64,000 nucleotides of DNA, taken from assembly GCA_052103955.1 (NCBI GenBank), contig JBQELO010000004.1:62001-126000 (forward strand), in the 5' to 3' direction. The DNA comes from Paenalcaligenes sp052103955. GTDB taxonomy: Bacteria; Pseudomonadota; Gammaproteobacteria; Burkholderiales; Burkholderiaceae_B. Shown piece by piece: positions 42,198 to 50,659 of this stretch. The stretch's first letter is position 1. Every line of letters begins with the position of its first letter. Under the pieces are notes generated by a model, which was not told where the DNA came from, searched no databases, and was given only the letters and a program-made list of their open reading frames with translations. The position numbers were made by a program, and so were the translations under genes.

Positions 42198-42875
42198 TTA
42201 GTCGGCTTGATCCAATCCCATTTGCCAGAAATCTACCTCTAAGCGTGTGGCATCCCTAAAGGTAGTGGCCAAATAGTCCATGCGCGCTGAGTCTATGTGG
42301 CTAAGGTGTTGGTTTAGCCAGTGTTGCTCGGCTGTGGCTGCTTGCTGAAATTCTGGGCTGATATACATCTTGATCCAGTCAGCGTAGGGGTTAGCTTCCG
42401 ATAGTACGGTGAAGGGTTGATCCACCAACCAACGGGCAATCTCGGCGTAACCAATCAAGCACGGTACGAGGGCAACGTGCAAATCCAGTAAGTCGCCACG
42501 GTTACCAGCATCCAGCACATAGCGGGTATAGGCCATGGTGGCACGCGCTTCGGGTAGTTCACCCAGTTCTTTTTCGCTAATACCCCAGCGTTCGCAATAC
42601 TGTATATGCAGCCCCATTTCTAGATCCACAATGGCTTTTAAGCTGTCTAGGCCTTGGCGCAGTTCTTGCATAGAGCGGCTTTTGTATACCGCTAACCCCC
42701 ATGCACGGGCGAAGTGCACCAGAAATAAATAGTCTTGGCGCAAATAATGTTTGAAGGCTTCAGCAGGTAGTGTACCTGCACCTAACTGGCGCACAAAATC
42801 GTGTTGGGTATACGCTGTCCACGCGTCGTTGCAGCGTTGTTTTAGCTGGTCAAAAGGAAGCAGGGTAGAACTCAT
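42198..42875 (-). CDS. tenA: TenA-family aminopyrimidine aminohydrolase / thiaminase II
   Basis: Salvages degraded thiamin by hydrolysing aminopyrimidine products. The 225-residue helical protein starts MSSTLLPFDQLKQRCND at 42875, with GAGG upstream; longer in-frame readings are not family-like. Typical elements are DFVRQLGAGTLPAEAFKHYLRQDYLFL, the catalytic Cys segment LVPCLIGYAEIARWL near residue 140 and a C-terminal EVDFWQMGL containing the conserved Glu. It stands alone on the minus strand, 50 bp after the VOC gene. Confidence 0.9.
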   Translation of the reverse strand: MSSTLLPFDQLKQRCNDAWTAYTQHDFVRQLGAGTLPAEAFKHYLRQDYLFLVHFARAWGLAVYKSRSMQELRQGLDSLKAIVDLEMGLHIQYCERWGISEKELGELPEARATMAYTRYVLDAGNRGDLLDLHVALVPCLIGYAEIARWLVDQPFTVLSEANPYADWIKMYISPEFQQAATAEQHWLNQHLSHIDSARMDYLATTFRDATRLEVDFWQMGLDQAD

Positions 42876-42925
42876 GGGGCCTCTGATAAAACAAAAAACA
42901 CTATAGGGGCTCACACTAGAACAAA

Positions 42926-43312
42926 TTAGAGAGTGGTGAGGGGTTCGGAAATTTCGATGAGGTTAAGGTCTGGGTCACGCAAATAAATAGAGCGTATAGG
43001 GCCCATTGCACCAGTGCGTGGCACCGGACCTTCTAAAATGGTGGCGCCGTTGGCATTCAAGTGTGCAATCACCTCATCCAAGGGGCGGTCCGCTATAAAG
43101 CAGAGGTCTAAAGCACCAGGCACCGGCAGGTGAGCTTTGGGCTCAAACTCGGCACCTTTGACGTGTAAATTGATTTTTTGCTGGCCAAAGCTAAAGGCTT
43201 TACGGTTTTTCCCAAAGGTCACTAACTCCATGCCTAAGCAGTCTACATAGAAGGCGATGCAGGCTGCTTCATTGCTGGTGGTTAATACCAAGTGGTCCAA
43301 ATGATGAATCAT
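42926..43312 (-). CDS. VOC-family (glyoxalase/dioxygenase-fold) protein
   Basis: A 128-residue single-domain vicinal-oxygen-chelate protein. It has the two beta-alpha-beta-beta-beta modules: HHLDHLVLTTSNEAACIAFYVDCLGM and a second half ending YLRDPDLNLIEISEP. Candidate metal ligands are His3 or His6 and the Glu in LIEIS. It resembles the virulence-associated or biphenyl-dioxygenase-like VOC proteins common in proteobacteria. Substrate unknown. It is 18 bp after ybaK in gene order and may share its transcript. Confidence 0.82.
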   Translation of the reverse strand: MIHHLDHLVLTTSNEAACIAFYVDCLGMELVTFGKNRKAFSFGQQKINLHVKGAEFEPKAHLPVPGALDLCFIADRPLDEVIAHLNANGATILEGPVPRTGAMGPIRSIYLRDPDLNLIEISEPLTTL

Positions 43313-43330
43313 GATGTCTCCTGTAATGGC

Positions 43331-43828
43331 TTAGGCATGAGCGTCTAGGCCAGCTTCCACAGGGGTAGCACCCAGTGCTGTCACTAAGGTGGTTGGAGGA
43401 AGCTCTAGCAAGTAGCCGCGTTTACCGCCATTGATCAGAATGGTAGGAAATTCCAGCAAGCTTTGCTCTATGAAAATAGGCATGGTTTTGCGCGTGCCGA
43501 AGGGTGAGGTGCCACCCACCATGTAGCCCGAGTGGCGCTGGGCTACATCGGGTTTGCAAGGGGCGACTTTTTTCACGCCTATTTGTCGGGCTAGGTTTTT
43601 GGTGGAGACTTCCCTATCGCCATGCATCACAATAATTAGTGGCTTGGCATTTTCGTCTTCCATAATCAGCGTTTTGGCGACCTGCGCCGGCGGGAAGTGT
43701 AGCTGTCTAGCAGCCTCTTGGGCACCACCATGATCAATGTAATCGTAGTTGTGCTCGGTAAAAGAGATTTTCGCTTTGCGTAGCCATTGTGTGGCTGGGG
43801 TTTCGCTAACGTGCTTTGCTTTGGCCAT
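43331..43828 (-). CDS. ybaK: Cys-tRNA(Pro) deacylase YbaK
   Basis: Removes cysteine mischarged on tRNA-Pro. The 165-residue protein starts MAKAKHVSETPATQWLRKAK and contains YDYIDHGGAQEAARQL, PPAQVAKTLIMEDE, the catalytic-lysine region CKPDVAQRHSGYMVGGTSPFG and KTMPIFIEQSLLEFPTILINGG. These features separate it from ProXp-ala. It follows xerD by 7 bp on the minus strand. Confidence 0.92.
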   Translation of the reverse strand: MAKAKHVSETPATQWLRKAKISFTEHNYDYIDHGGAQEAARQLHFPPAQVAKTLIMEDENAKPLIIVMHGDREVSTKNLARQIGVKKVAPCKPDVAQRHSGYMVGGTSPFGTRKTMPIFIEQSLLEFPTILINGGKRGYLLELPPTTLVTALGATPVEAGLDAHA

Positions 43829-43835
43829 AACGGAA

Positions 43836-44726
43836 TTATGCTCGGGGATGGTGTTGTTGATGCAGTTGTTTAAGTCGCTCTCGTGCGACGTGGGTGTAGA
43901 TTTGGGTAGTGGAAATATCCGCATGTCCCAGCAGTAGTTGTACTACCCGCAAATCGGCACCGTGGTTCAGTAAGTGAGTGGCAAAGGCATGGCGCAGTAC
44001 GTGCGGCGATAACGGTGCTTGTATGCACGCCTGTAGTGCGTATTTTTTAATCAGTAACCAAAAGGCTTGCCTAGTCATGGCTTGGCCCCTGCCCGTCACA
44101 AACAAAAAGGGGCTGCGCTGCTGCCCTAAGATAAGCTGCCGTGCATGTTGTAAATAGTTTTGCAAACTATCTTGTGCTTGAGCTCCCAAGGGCACCAGTC
44201 TATCTTTACCCCCTTTACCGCCCACTACCCGTATCACACCATCATTCAGACTCAGGTGTTGCAGGTGCACATTGATCAGTTCGCTGACGCGCAAACCCGT
44301 GGCGTACAAGGTTTCTAGCATGGCTATGTCCCGTAAGCCTAACGGTGTATCAGCGTCGGGGGTTTGTAGCAGTGCGTCAACCTGAGCCTCGCTTAGGGTG
44401 GCCGGTACACGTACGGCTTGTTTGGACGAGTTCAAATTCTGGCAAGGGTTGTGCTCAATCAGTTGTTGGCGCAGCGCCCAGCCATAGAATTTTTTTAAGG
44501 TAGCTAACCGACGATTCGTAGTGGTGGCTTTATGTGTTTGGGCTTCTACGCTGCGCCACGTTTGTATGTGCTCGGTCGTAGCGTCTAACAGGGTGTTGCC
44601 TTGTTGTTCGTGTAGCCATTCCGCAAAAATGACCAGGTCGCGCTCGTAGGCGGCCAACGTATTGTTGGCCAACCCTTCTTCTAGCAAACAGTATTCTAAA
44701 AAGGCGGCAAGATTGGGCGTAGTCAT
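43836..44726 (-). CDS. xerD: Site-specific tyrosine recombinase XerD
   Basis: Resolves chromosome dimers at dif together with XerC. The 296-residue protein starts MTTPNLAAFLEYCLLEEGLA at 44726; a longer reading is less likely. The SAM-like N-terminal domain has NTLAAYERDLVIFAEWL. The catalytic residues are all visible: Arg in LYATGLRVSELI, Lys in GGKGGKDRLVPLG, His/Arg in LSPHVLRHAFATHLLNHG, His in LLLGHADIST and Tyr in TQIYTHV. The housekeeping context (no att-like repeats or phage genes nearby) and XerD-like length argue against a phage integrase. Confidence 0.93.
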   Translation of the reverse strand: MTTPNLAAFLEYCLLEEGLANNTLAAYERDLVIFAEWLHEQQGNTLLDATTEHIQTWRSVEAQTHKATTTNRRLATLKKFYGWALRQQLIEHNPCQNLNSSKQAVRVPATLSEAQVDALLQTPDADTPLGLRDIAMLETLYATGLRVSELINVHLQHLSLNDGVIRVVGGKGGKDRLVPLGAQAQDSLQNYLQHARQLILGQQRSPFLFVTGRGQAMTRQAFWLLIKKYALQACIQAPLSPHVLRHAFATHLLNHGADLRVVQLLLGHADISTTQIYTHVARERLKQLHQQHHPRA

Positions 44727-44811
44727 GCCTAGCATAATACTACGAGTGTTGTGGGCAAAGCAGTTGCTCAACTAGGGGGAATGGCCTTGAAAACCACGCC
44801 TGACACGGTGT

Positions 44812-44841
44812 TTGCGATATCTATATACATCTATATATAAT
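44812..44841 (+). promoter_or_regulatory. modA promoter with overlapping candidate ModE operator
   Basis: A -35 TTGCGA (44812-44817) and a -10 TATAAT (44836-44841) are separated by 18 bp. The AT-rich stretch between and over them, CGATATCTATATACATCTAT and on to ATATAATG, carries repeated TCTATATA blocks and resembles the CG-N-TATATA half-sites bound by ModE. ModE bound here would cover the promoter. The promoter is well supported; operator assignment is inference from this pattern plus the neighbouring modE gene. Confidence 0.6.
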
Positions 44842-44878
44842 GCTTTCATAGATTCTTACAACTTGCCAAGGAGTAGGC

Positions 44879-45652
44879 ATGAAAAGCTATAGCCGTATTG
44901 TTCGCGCGCTCTGTGTATCGGGTGCATTGAGTGCAGGACTGGTATTAGGTAGTGCCGCACACGCTGGAGAACTGTTGGTGTCGGGCGCTGCTAGCCTGAC
45001 CAATGCCTTCAAAGAGGTTGGCGAGGCGTTTGAGAAAAAACACAGCGACACCAAAGTGCTGAACAGTTTTGCTGCGTCAGACGTGTTGTTGCAGCAAATT
45101 GTGAACGGTGCACCAGCAGATGTGTTTGCTTCTGCAGACCAAAAAGCTATGGATAAAGCCGTAGAAGCTGATGCGATTGTGCCCGATTCGCGTGCGGATT
45201 TTGTGCGCAACCAAGTGGTGCTGATTGTTCCTAATGACAACCCTAAAAATGTAGAAGGCTTGGCATCACTGGCTAACGCTGATGTGACTCGCATTGCTTT
45301 CGGTAACCCAGAAACGGTGCCGGTTGGTCGTTACACCAAAGGTGCGTTGGAAAAAGCGGGTGCATGGGAAGCGGTGACTGAGCGCCAAGTATTGGGTCAA
45401 AACGTACGCCAAGTGTTGGACTACGTTAGCCGTGGTGAGGTGGATGCTGGCTTTGTATTCGCCACCGATGCCGCTATCATGAAAGATAAAGTGAAAGTGG
45501 TGGAAACACTGGAAACTGTCACACCCGTAACGTACCCCATCGCCGTTGTAAAACGTGATGGTGCTAACCCACAAGCACAAGAATACGTAGACTTCATTTT
45601 GTCAGATGAAGGTCAAGAGATTCTGGCTAAGTACGGTTTTTCCAAGCCGTAA
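44879..45652 (+). CDS. modA: Molybdate ABC transporter substrate-binding protein ModA
   Basis: Periplasmic molybdate receptor of 257 residues. A Sec signal ends near SAAHA|GEL, and AAGGAG stands 6 bases before the ATG. Binding-site elements are LLVSGAASLTNAFKEVGEAF, VLNSFAASDVLLQQIVNGAPADVFASAD, RIAFGNPETVPVGRYTKGALEKAG and VDAGFVFATDA. First gene of modABC, 17 bp before modB. Tungstate may be bound as well, which sequence alone cannot tell. Confidence 0.96.
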   Translation: MKSYSRIVRALCVSGALSAGLVLGSAAHAGELLVSGAASLTNAFKEVGEAFEKKHSDTKVLNSFAASDVLLQQIVNGAPADVFASADQKAMDKAVEADAIVPDSRADFVRNQVVLIVPNDNPKNVEGLASLANADVTRIAFGNPETVPVGRYTKGALEKAGAWEAVTERQVLGQNVRQVLDYVSRGEVDAGFVFATDAAIMKDKVKVVETLETVTPVTYPIAVVKRDGANPQAQEYVDFILSDEGQEILAKYGFSKP

Positions 45653-45669
45653 AGTAGGCTAAGGCACTT

Positions 45670-46350
45670 ATGCTGTCAGGACTGTGGGTCCCCCTGTTAC
45701 TTTCGTTGAAGGTGGCGGGGTGGGCCACTTTTTTTGCTACCATCCTTGGGATTGCTGGCGCGTACGCATTGTCGCGCTGGAAGTCTTCGTGGTGCAACAT
45801 TGTAGACTCCATTCTGACCCTACCTATGGTATTGCCACCTACGGTGGTGGGCTATTACTTATTGGTATTGTTGGGGCGTCGCGGTGTGGTTGGCCAGTGG
45901 TTGGCGCAATGGAATATCGAGTTGGTATTCACTTGGCAGGGTGCCGTGGTCGCCGCAACGGTGGTGGCTTTCCCCATGGTGCTTAAAGCAGCCCGAGCTG
46001 CCTTTGAGGATGTAGACCAACGTTTGGTTAACGCCTCAAAAATTCTAGGTGTATCAGACAGTGCTACCTTTTTTAGGGTGACCTTACCCTTAGCCATGCG
46101 CGGCATTATGGCAGGGGTGTTGCTTGCTTTTGCTCGTGCGTTAGGCGAGTTTGGGGCTACCTTGATGATTGCGGGTAGTATCCCCGGTCGTACTCAAACC
46201 TTGTCTATTTCTATTTACGAAGCGGTACAAGCGGGCAATGACGATTTAGCGATGGTGTTGGTGATTACCACCTCTATTAGTTGTGTGTTGGTGTTGTGGC
46301 TGGCCAGTTACATCAAGCCCGCACATGCACGCCGACAGGGGGCTCGCTAA
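45670..46350 (+). CDS. modB: Molybdate ABC transporter permease ModB
   Basis: A 226-residue inner-membrane permease with about five spans. It starts GLWVPLLLSLKVAGWATFFATILG and contains SILTLPMVLPPTVVGYYLLVLLGRRG. The ATPase-contacting EAA loop is present as ARALGEFGATLMIAGSIPGRTQTLSISIY, typical of ModB. Its stop codon overlaps the modC start (TAATG). Confidence 0.96.
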   Translation: MLSGLWVPLLLSLKVAGWATFFATILGIAGAYALSRWKSSWCNIVDSILTLPMVLPPTVVGYYLLVLLGRRGVVGQWLAQWNIELVFTWQGAVVAATVVAFPMVLKAARAAFEDVDQRLVNASKILGVSDSATFFRVTLPLAMRGIMAGVLLAFARALGEFGATLMIAGSIPGRTQTLSISIYEAVQAGNDDLAMVLVITTSISCVLVLWLASYIKPAHARRQGAR

Positions 46351-47078
46351 TGAGTATTACCTTACGCATACAGCGCACAGTAGGGCAGGGCGATAGAAGT
46401 TTTACCTTGGATGTGGATATACACACTCAAGCACAGCGTATTGCATTGTTTGGCCCGTCAGGTTCGGGGAAAACCTTAACCGTGCAGGCTGTGGCAGGTT
46501 TGTTGCGCCCTGATAGTGGTCATATTGCCGTCGGTGACCGTGTATTGTTCTGCTCTGAAAAAAACATACTGGTGTCGCCACAAAAGCGCCGTTTAGCGTA
46601 TTTGCTGCAAGACTATGGTCTATTTCCACACCTGACGGTGGCACAAAATATTTGTTATGGCCTACGTCATTCGTGGTGGAATCCTAGCCGTAAATTTTTA
46701 CCTAAAGCAGCACAGCGTTGGGTGGAAGCTTTTGAGCTAGAGGCCGTATTGCATAACTACCCAGCCGAAATTTCTGGCGGCCAAAAACAGCGCACGGCCT
46801 TGGCTAGAGCCTTGGCAGTAGAGCCTGACTTATTAATTTTGGATGAACCCTTAGCGGCGTTGGATGTGCATTTGCGCCGTAAGATGCGGGTAGAGCTGCG
46901 TGAGCTACAGCAGCAATTAGACATACCTTCTATTATCATCACCCACGACCCCGAAGATGCCGTGGTGTTAGCCGATGAGGTCTATCGCATACGTCGTGGA
47001 CAAATAGAAGGCAGCTGTACACCAGCTGCCTTACAAGCGGAATCTGAAAGCCTACTGGCTCAGGAAGAAGTGGCTTAA
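46350..47078 (+). CDS. modC: Molybdate ABC transporter ATPase ModC, short form
   Basis: A 242-residue ABC ATPase. Walker A GPSGSGKTLTVQAVAGLL near residue 36, Q-loop LLQDYGLFPHLTVAQNICYGL, signature AEISGGQKQRTALARALA and Walker B DLLILDEPLAALDVH, followed by the switch His in IITHDPEDAVVLADEV. The start is the ATG overlapping the modB stop. E. coli ModC has about 350 residues with a C-terminal TOBE/MOP domain; here the protein ends after the ATPase domain, so molybdate sensing through ModC is absent. Its last 4 bp overlap the convergent modE. Confidence 0.94.
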   Translation: MSITLRIQRTVGQGDRSFTLDVDIHTQAQRIALFGPSGSGKTLTVQAVAGLLRPDSGHIAVGDRVLFCSEKNILVSPQKRRLAYLLQDYGLFPHLTVAQNICYGLRHSWWNPSRKFLPKAAQRWVEAFELEAVLHNYPAEISGGQKQRTALARALAVEPDLLILDEPLAALDVHLRRKMRVELRELQQQLDIPSIIITHDPEDAVVLADEVYRIRRGQIEGSCTPAALQAESESLLAQEEVA

Positions 47079-47890
47079 TCCAGCGTACCCAGCAACACAC
47101 TAGAGGCTTTGAAGATCGCACAGGCGTCTTGGCCCAGTGTGAGCTTTAAGCGTTGCATGCTTTCTGTGGTGATGGTGGCTGCAATACGGTGCCCGCTGGG
47201 CAATTCCAACCCCACTTCAGCGCCCACTTCTTCGCTTTGCAGATGCACGATTTTGCCATGCAAAATATTGCGGGCAGACAATCGGGCAGTGCTGCAGTCC
47301 GTACCAATAATAATGGATGAGGCTTTAATAAAGGCCAATGCCCTAACGCCTTTAGTTAAGCCTAGCGTTTCTACGCTTTCGCGGGTAACAGAGGACACAA
47401 TATCAAACTGCTCACCAATGCTTAGGCGCACTTCGGCACTGATTTGAGACATGGTGACGTCACTTACCGTACCGATGAAATTATTACGTGCAGAAGTTTG
47501 TACCATCATATTTTGCAATACCTGCATGGTTTGTTCAGAGCCAGGGCGGGCACGAGACAGACGCTTCATGAAGCGTTGATGTACTTCGTCTAAGTGTTCG
47601 TACAGCTCAAGGATCTCAATGGCTTTAGGCGTCAACATCGCACCGCCCCCACGTTGACCACCGGTGCTACGTTCTATTAGGGTTTCATCAGACAGATTAT
47701 TAATGGTGTCGATGGCATCCCATGCTGCTTTGTAGCTCAACCCAATATCGCGGGCCGCAGCAGAAATAGAACCGTGTTCACGAATGGCGGCAAGCAGCGC
47801 CATACGACGTGGGTTTCCCCAGTTCTGGGTTCCAGACCTAAACCAGATGGAGCCAGCAAGTTCAAATTCAGGCATAGAGGAGTCGGACAT
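47075..47890 (-). CDS. modE: Molybdate-dependent transcriptional regulator ModE
   Basis: A 271-residue repressor/activator. The winged helix-turn-helix has IREHGSISAAARDIGLSYKAAWDAIDTINNL near residue 35 and the STGGQRGGGAMLT loop. Two C-terminal MOP (TOBE) domains bind molybdate: SARNNFIGTVSDVTMSQISAEVRLSI and SARNILHGKIVHLQSEEVGAEVGLEL. It is convergent with modC with a 4-bp overlap, and is the likely repressor at the AT-rich modA promoter. Confidence 0.95.
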   Translation of the reverse strand: MSDSSMPEFELAGSIWFRSGTQNWGNPRRMALLAAIREHGSISAAARDIGLSYKAAWDAIDTINNLSDETLIERSTGGQRGGGAMLTPKAIEILELYEHLDEVHQRFMKRLSRARPGSEQTMQVLQNMMVQTSARNNFIGTVSDVTMSQISAEVRLSIGEQFDIVSSVTRESVETLGLTKGVRALAFIKASSIIIGTDCSTARLSARNILHGKIVHLQSEEVGAEVGLELPSGHRIAATITTESMQRLKLTLGQDACAIFKASSVLLGTLD

Positions 47891-47992
47891 AATTCAAACA
47901 ATCACTGTCAGTAAGGAAACGGCATCTTAGCGTAGAGAGGCCGCTACAATAACCATCTATATTACAGGACAAAGCGGAGGCACATCCTCGTC

Positions 47993-50659
47993 ATGCAGGA
48001 AATTCCTTATTTGCAGATGCACGAACTGGGTGAGTTGGAAAGTACTCAAACCCTGATTCTGACGGTGAATAACCGTTTTGCCCGGCGTATTTTAGAAACG
48101 CTACAACGATCTCTGCCTGCTGGTCAGCGCACCATGGAAGTGCCTGAAATCATGCCGGTAGGGGCATGGCTACGGCAATTGGCAGACGAGCTGTGTTTCA
48201 GTGACGAATTTACGCCAGCCGCACACGTGTTAGATAGTTTCGGTTGCCATTACGCGTGGGAAGAAGCCATACGTGATGTAGAAGCTGCTGCAGAAGGCGA
48301 AGGCTTACTGGACATGCGCCAAGCCGCCGCCTTGGCCAGCGAAGCCGATGGTTTATTGGATGACTGGCATATAGAGGTACTAGAAGCCGAGCAGTCGCCT
48401 GACTACGAGCGCTTCTTGCGGTGGCGCGAGCGCTACCACCATCATCTAGAAGAGTTTGATTTGGACGACGCCAACCGTTCGGCCAACAGAGTGCTGCACG
48501 CTTTGAAAGCTGGTGCGTTAAGACCGCCATTTAGCACCTTGGTGTTAGCGGGTTTTCATGAGTTGTCTCCGCGTTTTGGCAGGTTGTTGCGCGCGCTGCA
48601 AGAGCAGGGAGTAACGTGCTTTCAGTTAGCAACGCCCGAACTTGAGGAGTTGAGCAGCCCTGTACAGGTGGCCGCACACGACAGCGATCAAGAGTGGCGA
48701 TTAGCTGTGCAATGGGCCGTAGAGCAGTTGCGTGCTAATCCCCACAGTAAAGTGGCCATTGTGGCGGCACAGCTGGAAAAAAATGTCCCGTTAGTACACC
48801 GCTTATTGCATGCAGCCTGCCGGGGTGATGGGGATCAATTGCCTACCTTGGCATGGAACGTGGCGGTAGCCAGGCCGTTGACCGAATGGCCGCTGGTGCG
48901 TGCAGCCTTAGCATGGCTAGAGCTGATGTCAGAGTTGGTACGTGCACAGCGTGTAGAGGCCAGCACCTTGGGCAAAGCGTTATTGGCTGGTGGATGTGCG
49001 GGTAGTACAAGTGAAGCCGCCGCACGGGTGATGTGGGATGTACAGTTGCGCCAAAAGGGCGACCTCAGCCTAGATTTACTCACCTGGGAAACAGCCTTAA
49101 AAGACCGCTTGCCTGAGTTTCACGTAGCGTGGGAAACCGCCTGGGCGCATTTGCGGGCGCAGCCCTCTCGTCAAACAGCTTTGGGGTGGACGCAATGCAT
49201 GCGTAGCTTGTTGCAGCAGTTGGGCTTCCCCGGTCAAGAAAGTTTGGATAGTCATGCCTATCAGGTGATGGAAGCCTTTGATATGCGTTTGGCACAGTTT
49301 GCGCAACAGACTCCCGTGTTATCCACCCTAAGTTTTGGCAGAGCGCTGAGTTTGCTGACGCGTTTACTACGAGAAACAGCCTTTCAGCCGCAGCGTGACC
49401 CTAGTTCTAGGTTGGATGTGCTGGGTATGTTGGAAGCCGAAGGTGGGCAGTGGGATGCGATGTGGTTGCTAGGCCTAAGTGATGAGGTGTTACCAGCGGC
49501 AGTACGTCCTAATCCTTTAATTCCTTATAGCGCGTTACGTCGTGTGAATGCACCGCGCTCTACGCCTGAACGTGAACTGCAATGGGCAAACTACTTGTTT
49601 GATGCCTTATGCCGTAGTGCCAAACAGGTCTGGGTCAGTTATCCACAGTACCAAGGCGAGCAGTTACTACGGGCTAGCCCTTTGTTGAAAGATTTACCAA
49701 AAAAAGAATACCTATTGCCTGACGTGGATGGCGATTCGGTGTCATTAGAACGTGTGCAGGATGATCACGGGCCAGTCTTGCCTGACAATGCACAGGTACG
49801 AGGTGGAGCAGGCGTATTGGATACGCAAGCCAGATCACCACTTTGGGCCTTCGTGAAATACCGATTAGCCGCTGCGGCCTTGCCTAATTATGCACAGGTG
49901 GGTGAGCAAAACGTGCGTGGGCAGTTTTTGCACAGTGCCATAGAGCGTGTATGGCAGGCGTGCGAGCCCCGTACTCAGGCAGGGTTACAGCTGTGGCTAG
50001 AGCAGCATCCAGAAGGGTTGGCTGAATGCATAGACAAAGCTGCAGATGAAAACTTGTTTGGGTACTCACCGCGTTTGCGGCAGCTGGAGTGCGATAGGGC
50101 CCAAATGGTGTTGCAGAGCTGGTTAGGTTTTGAGCTAACACGTCCTGCATTTGAAGTGCGTTCACTAGAGCAAACCTTGCATTGGACATACCAGACGCTA
50201 AGCCTGAATATGCGCTTGGATAGACTAGACCAATTAGACGATGGCAGTGTGGTGGTACTGGACTATAAAACCTCGCTGAATAGGCGTAACCCGCTGGATG
50301 ATTGGTTGCGACCTAGACCCATAGAACTGCAGTTACCGCTGTATGCGGGCCATTTACAGCAACAAGGGCAAGAGGTGGGTGGTGCAGCCTTGGCGTGGTT
50401 GAATACACGCGCACCTGGGGTGACGGGGTATGCACAAGAGCCTTTAGGCGATGTGATGACGCCCGAATCCGCCAGTAAAAAATATGTACTACCCGATTGG
50501 GCATCGCAAGTTCAATTGTGGCAGACCGCAATTGAGGCGTTGGCAGAAGAGTTCTGCACAGGCTATGCCGCCAACCAAATTTGGAATGAACAAGACTTGA
50601 TGTTTTGTGATGTGTTGCCCATGTTGCGGTTAAATGAGGTTCAAGATGATCACGCCTAA
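47993..50659 (+). CDS. PD-(D/E)XK nuclease-family DNA repair protein (AddB-like)
   Basis: An 888-residue protein matching the betaproteobacterial 'probable DNA repair protein' type that stands next to an AddA-like helicase. The N-terminus has TLILTVNNRFARRILETLQ, the middle FSTLVLAGFHELSPRFGRLL and LDVLGMLEAEGGQWDAMWLLGLSDEVLPA (inactive helicase-like part). The C-terminal nuclease has FLHSAIERVW, EQTLHWTYQ and the catalytic LDDGSVVVLDYKTS with QLPLYAGHL. The Fe-S cysteine set of Bacillus AddB is not seen. It overlaps the helicase gene by 14 bp, implying joint work on double-strand ends. The gene symbol is left open because AddB and this group are only distantly related. Confidence 0.82.
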   Translation: MQEIPYLQMHELGELESTQTLILTVNNRFARRILETLQRSLPAGQRTMEVPEIMPVGAWLRQLADELCFSDEFTPAAHVLDSFGCHYAWEEAIRDVEAAAEGEGLLDMRQAAALASEADGLLDDWHIEVLEAEQSPDYERFLRWRERYHHHLEEFDLDDANRSANRVLHALKAGALRPPFSTLVLAGFHELSPRFGRLLRALQEQGVTCFQLATPELEELSSPVQVAAHDSDQEWRLAVQWAVEQLRANPHSKVAIVAAQLEKNVPLVHRLLHAACRGDGDQLPTLAWNVAVARPLTEWPLVRAALAWLELMSELVRAQRVEASTLGKALLAGGCAGSTSEAAARVMWDVQLRQKGDLSLDLLTWETALKDRLPEFHVAWETAWAHLRAQPSRQTALGWTQCMRSLLQQLGFPGQESLDSHAYQVMEAFDMRLAQFAQQTPVLSTLSFGRALSLLTRLLRETAFQPQRDPSSRLDVLGMLEAEGGQWDAMWLLGLSDEVLPAAVRPNPLIPYSALRRVNAPRSTPERELQWANYLFDALCRSAKQVWVSYPQYQGEQLLRASPLLKDLPKKEYLLPDVDGDSVSLERVQDDHGPVLPDNAQVRGGAGVLDTQARSPLWAFVKYRLAAAALPNYAQVGEQNVRGQFLHSAIERVWQACEPRTQAGLQLWLEQHPEGLAECIDKAADENLFGYSPRLRQLECDRAQMVLQSWLGFELTRPAFEVRSLEQTLHWTYQTLSLNMRLDRLDQLDDGSVVVLDYKTSLNRRNPLDDWLRPRPIELQLPLYAGHLQQQGQEVGGAALAWLNTRAPGVTGYAQEPLGDVMTPESASKKYVLPDWASQVQLWQTAIEALAEEFCTGYAANQIWNEQDLMFCDVLPMLRLNEVQDDHA

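Noticed and set aside
43836..44726. Phage or island integrase
   Set aside because: Length, motif set and housekeeping context fit chromosomal XerD; no att repeats or phage genes nearby.
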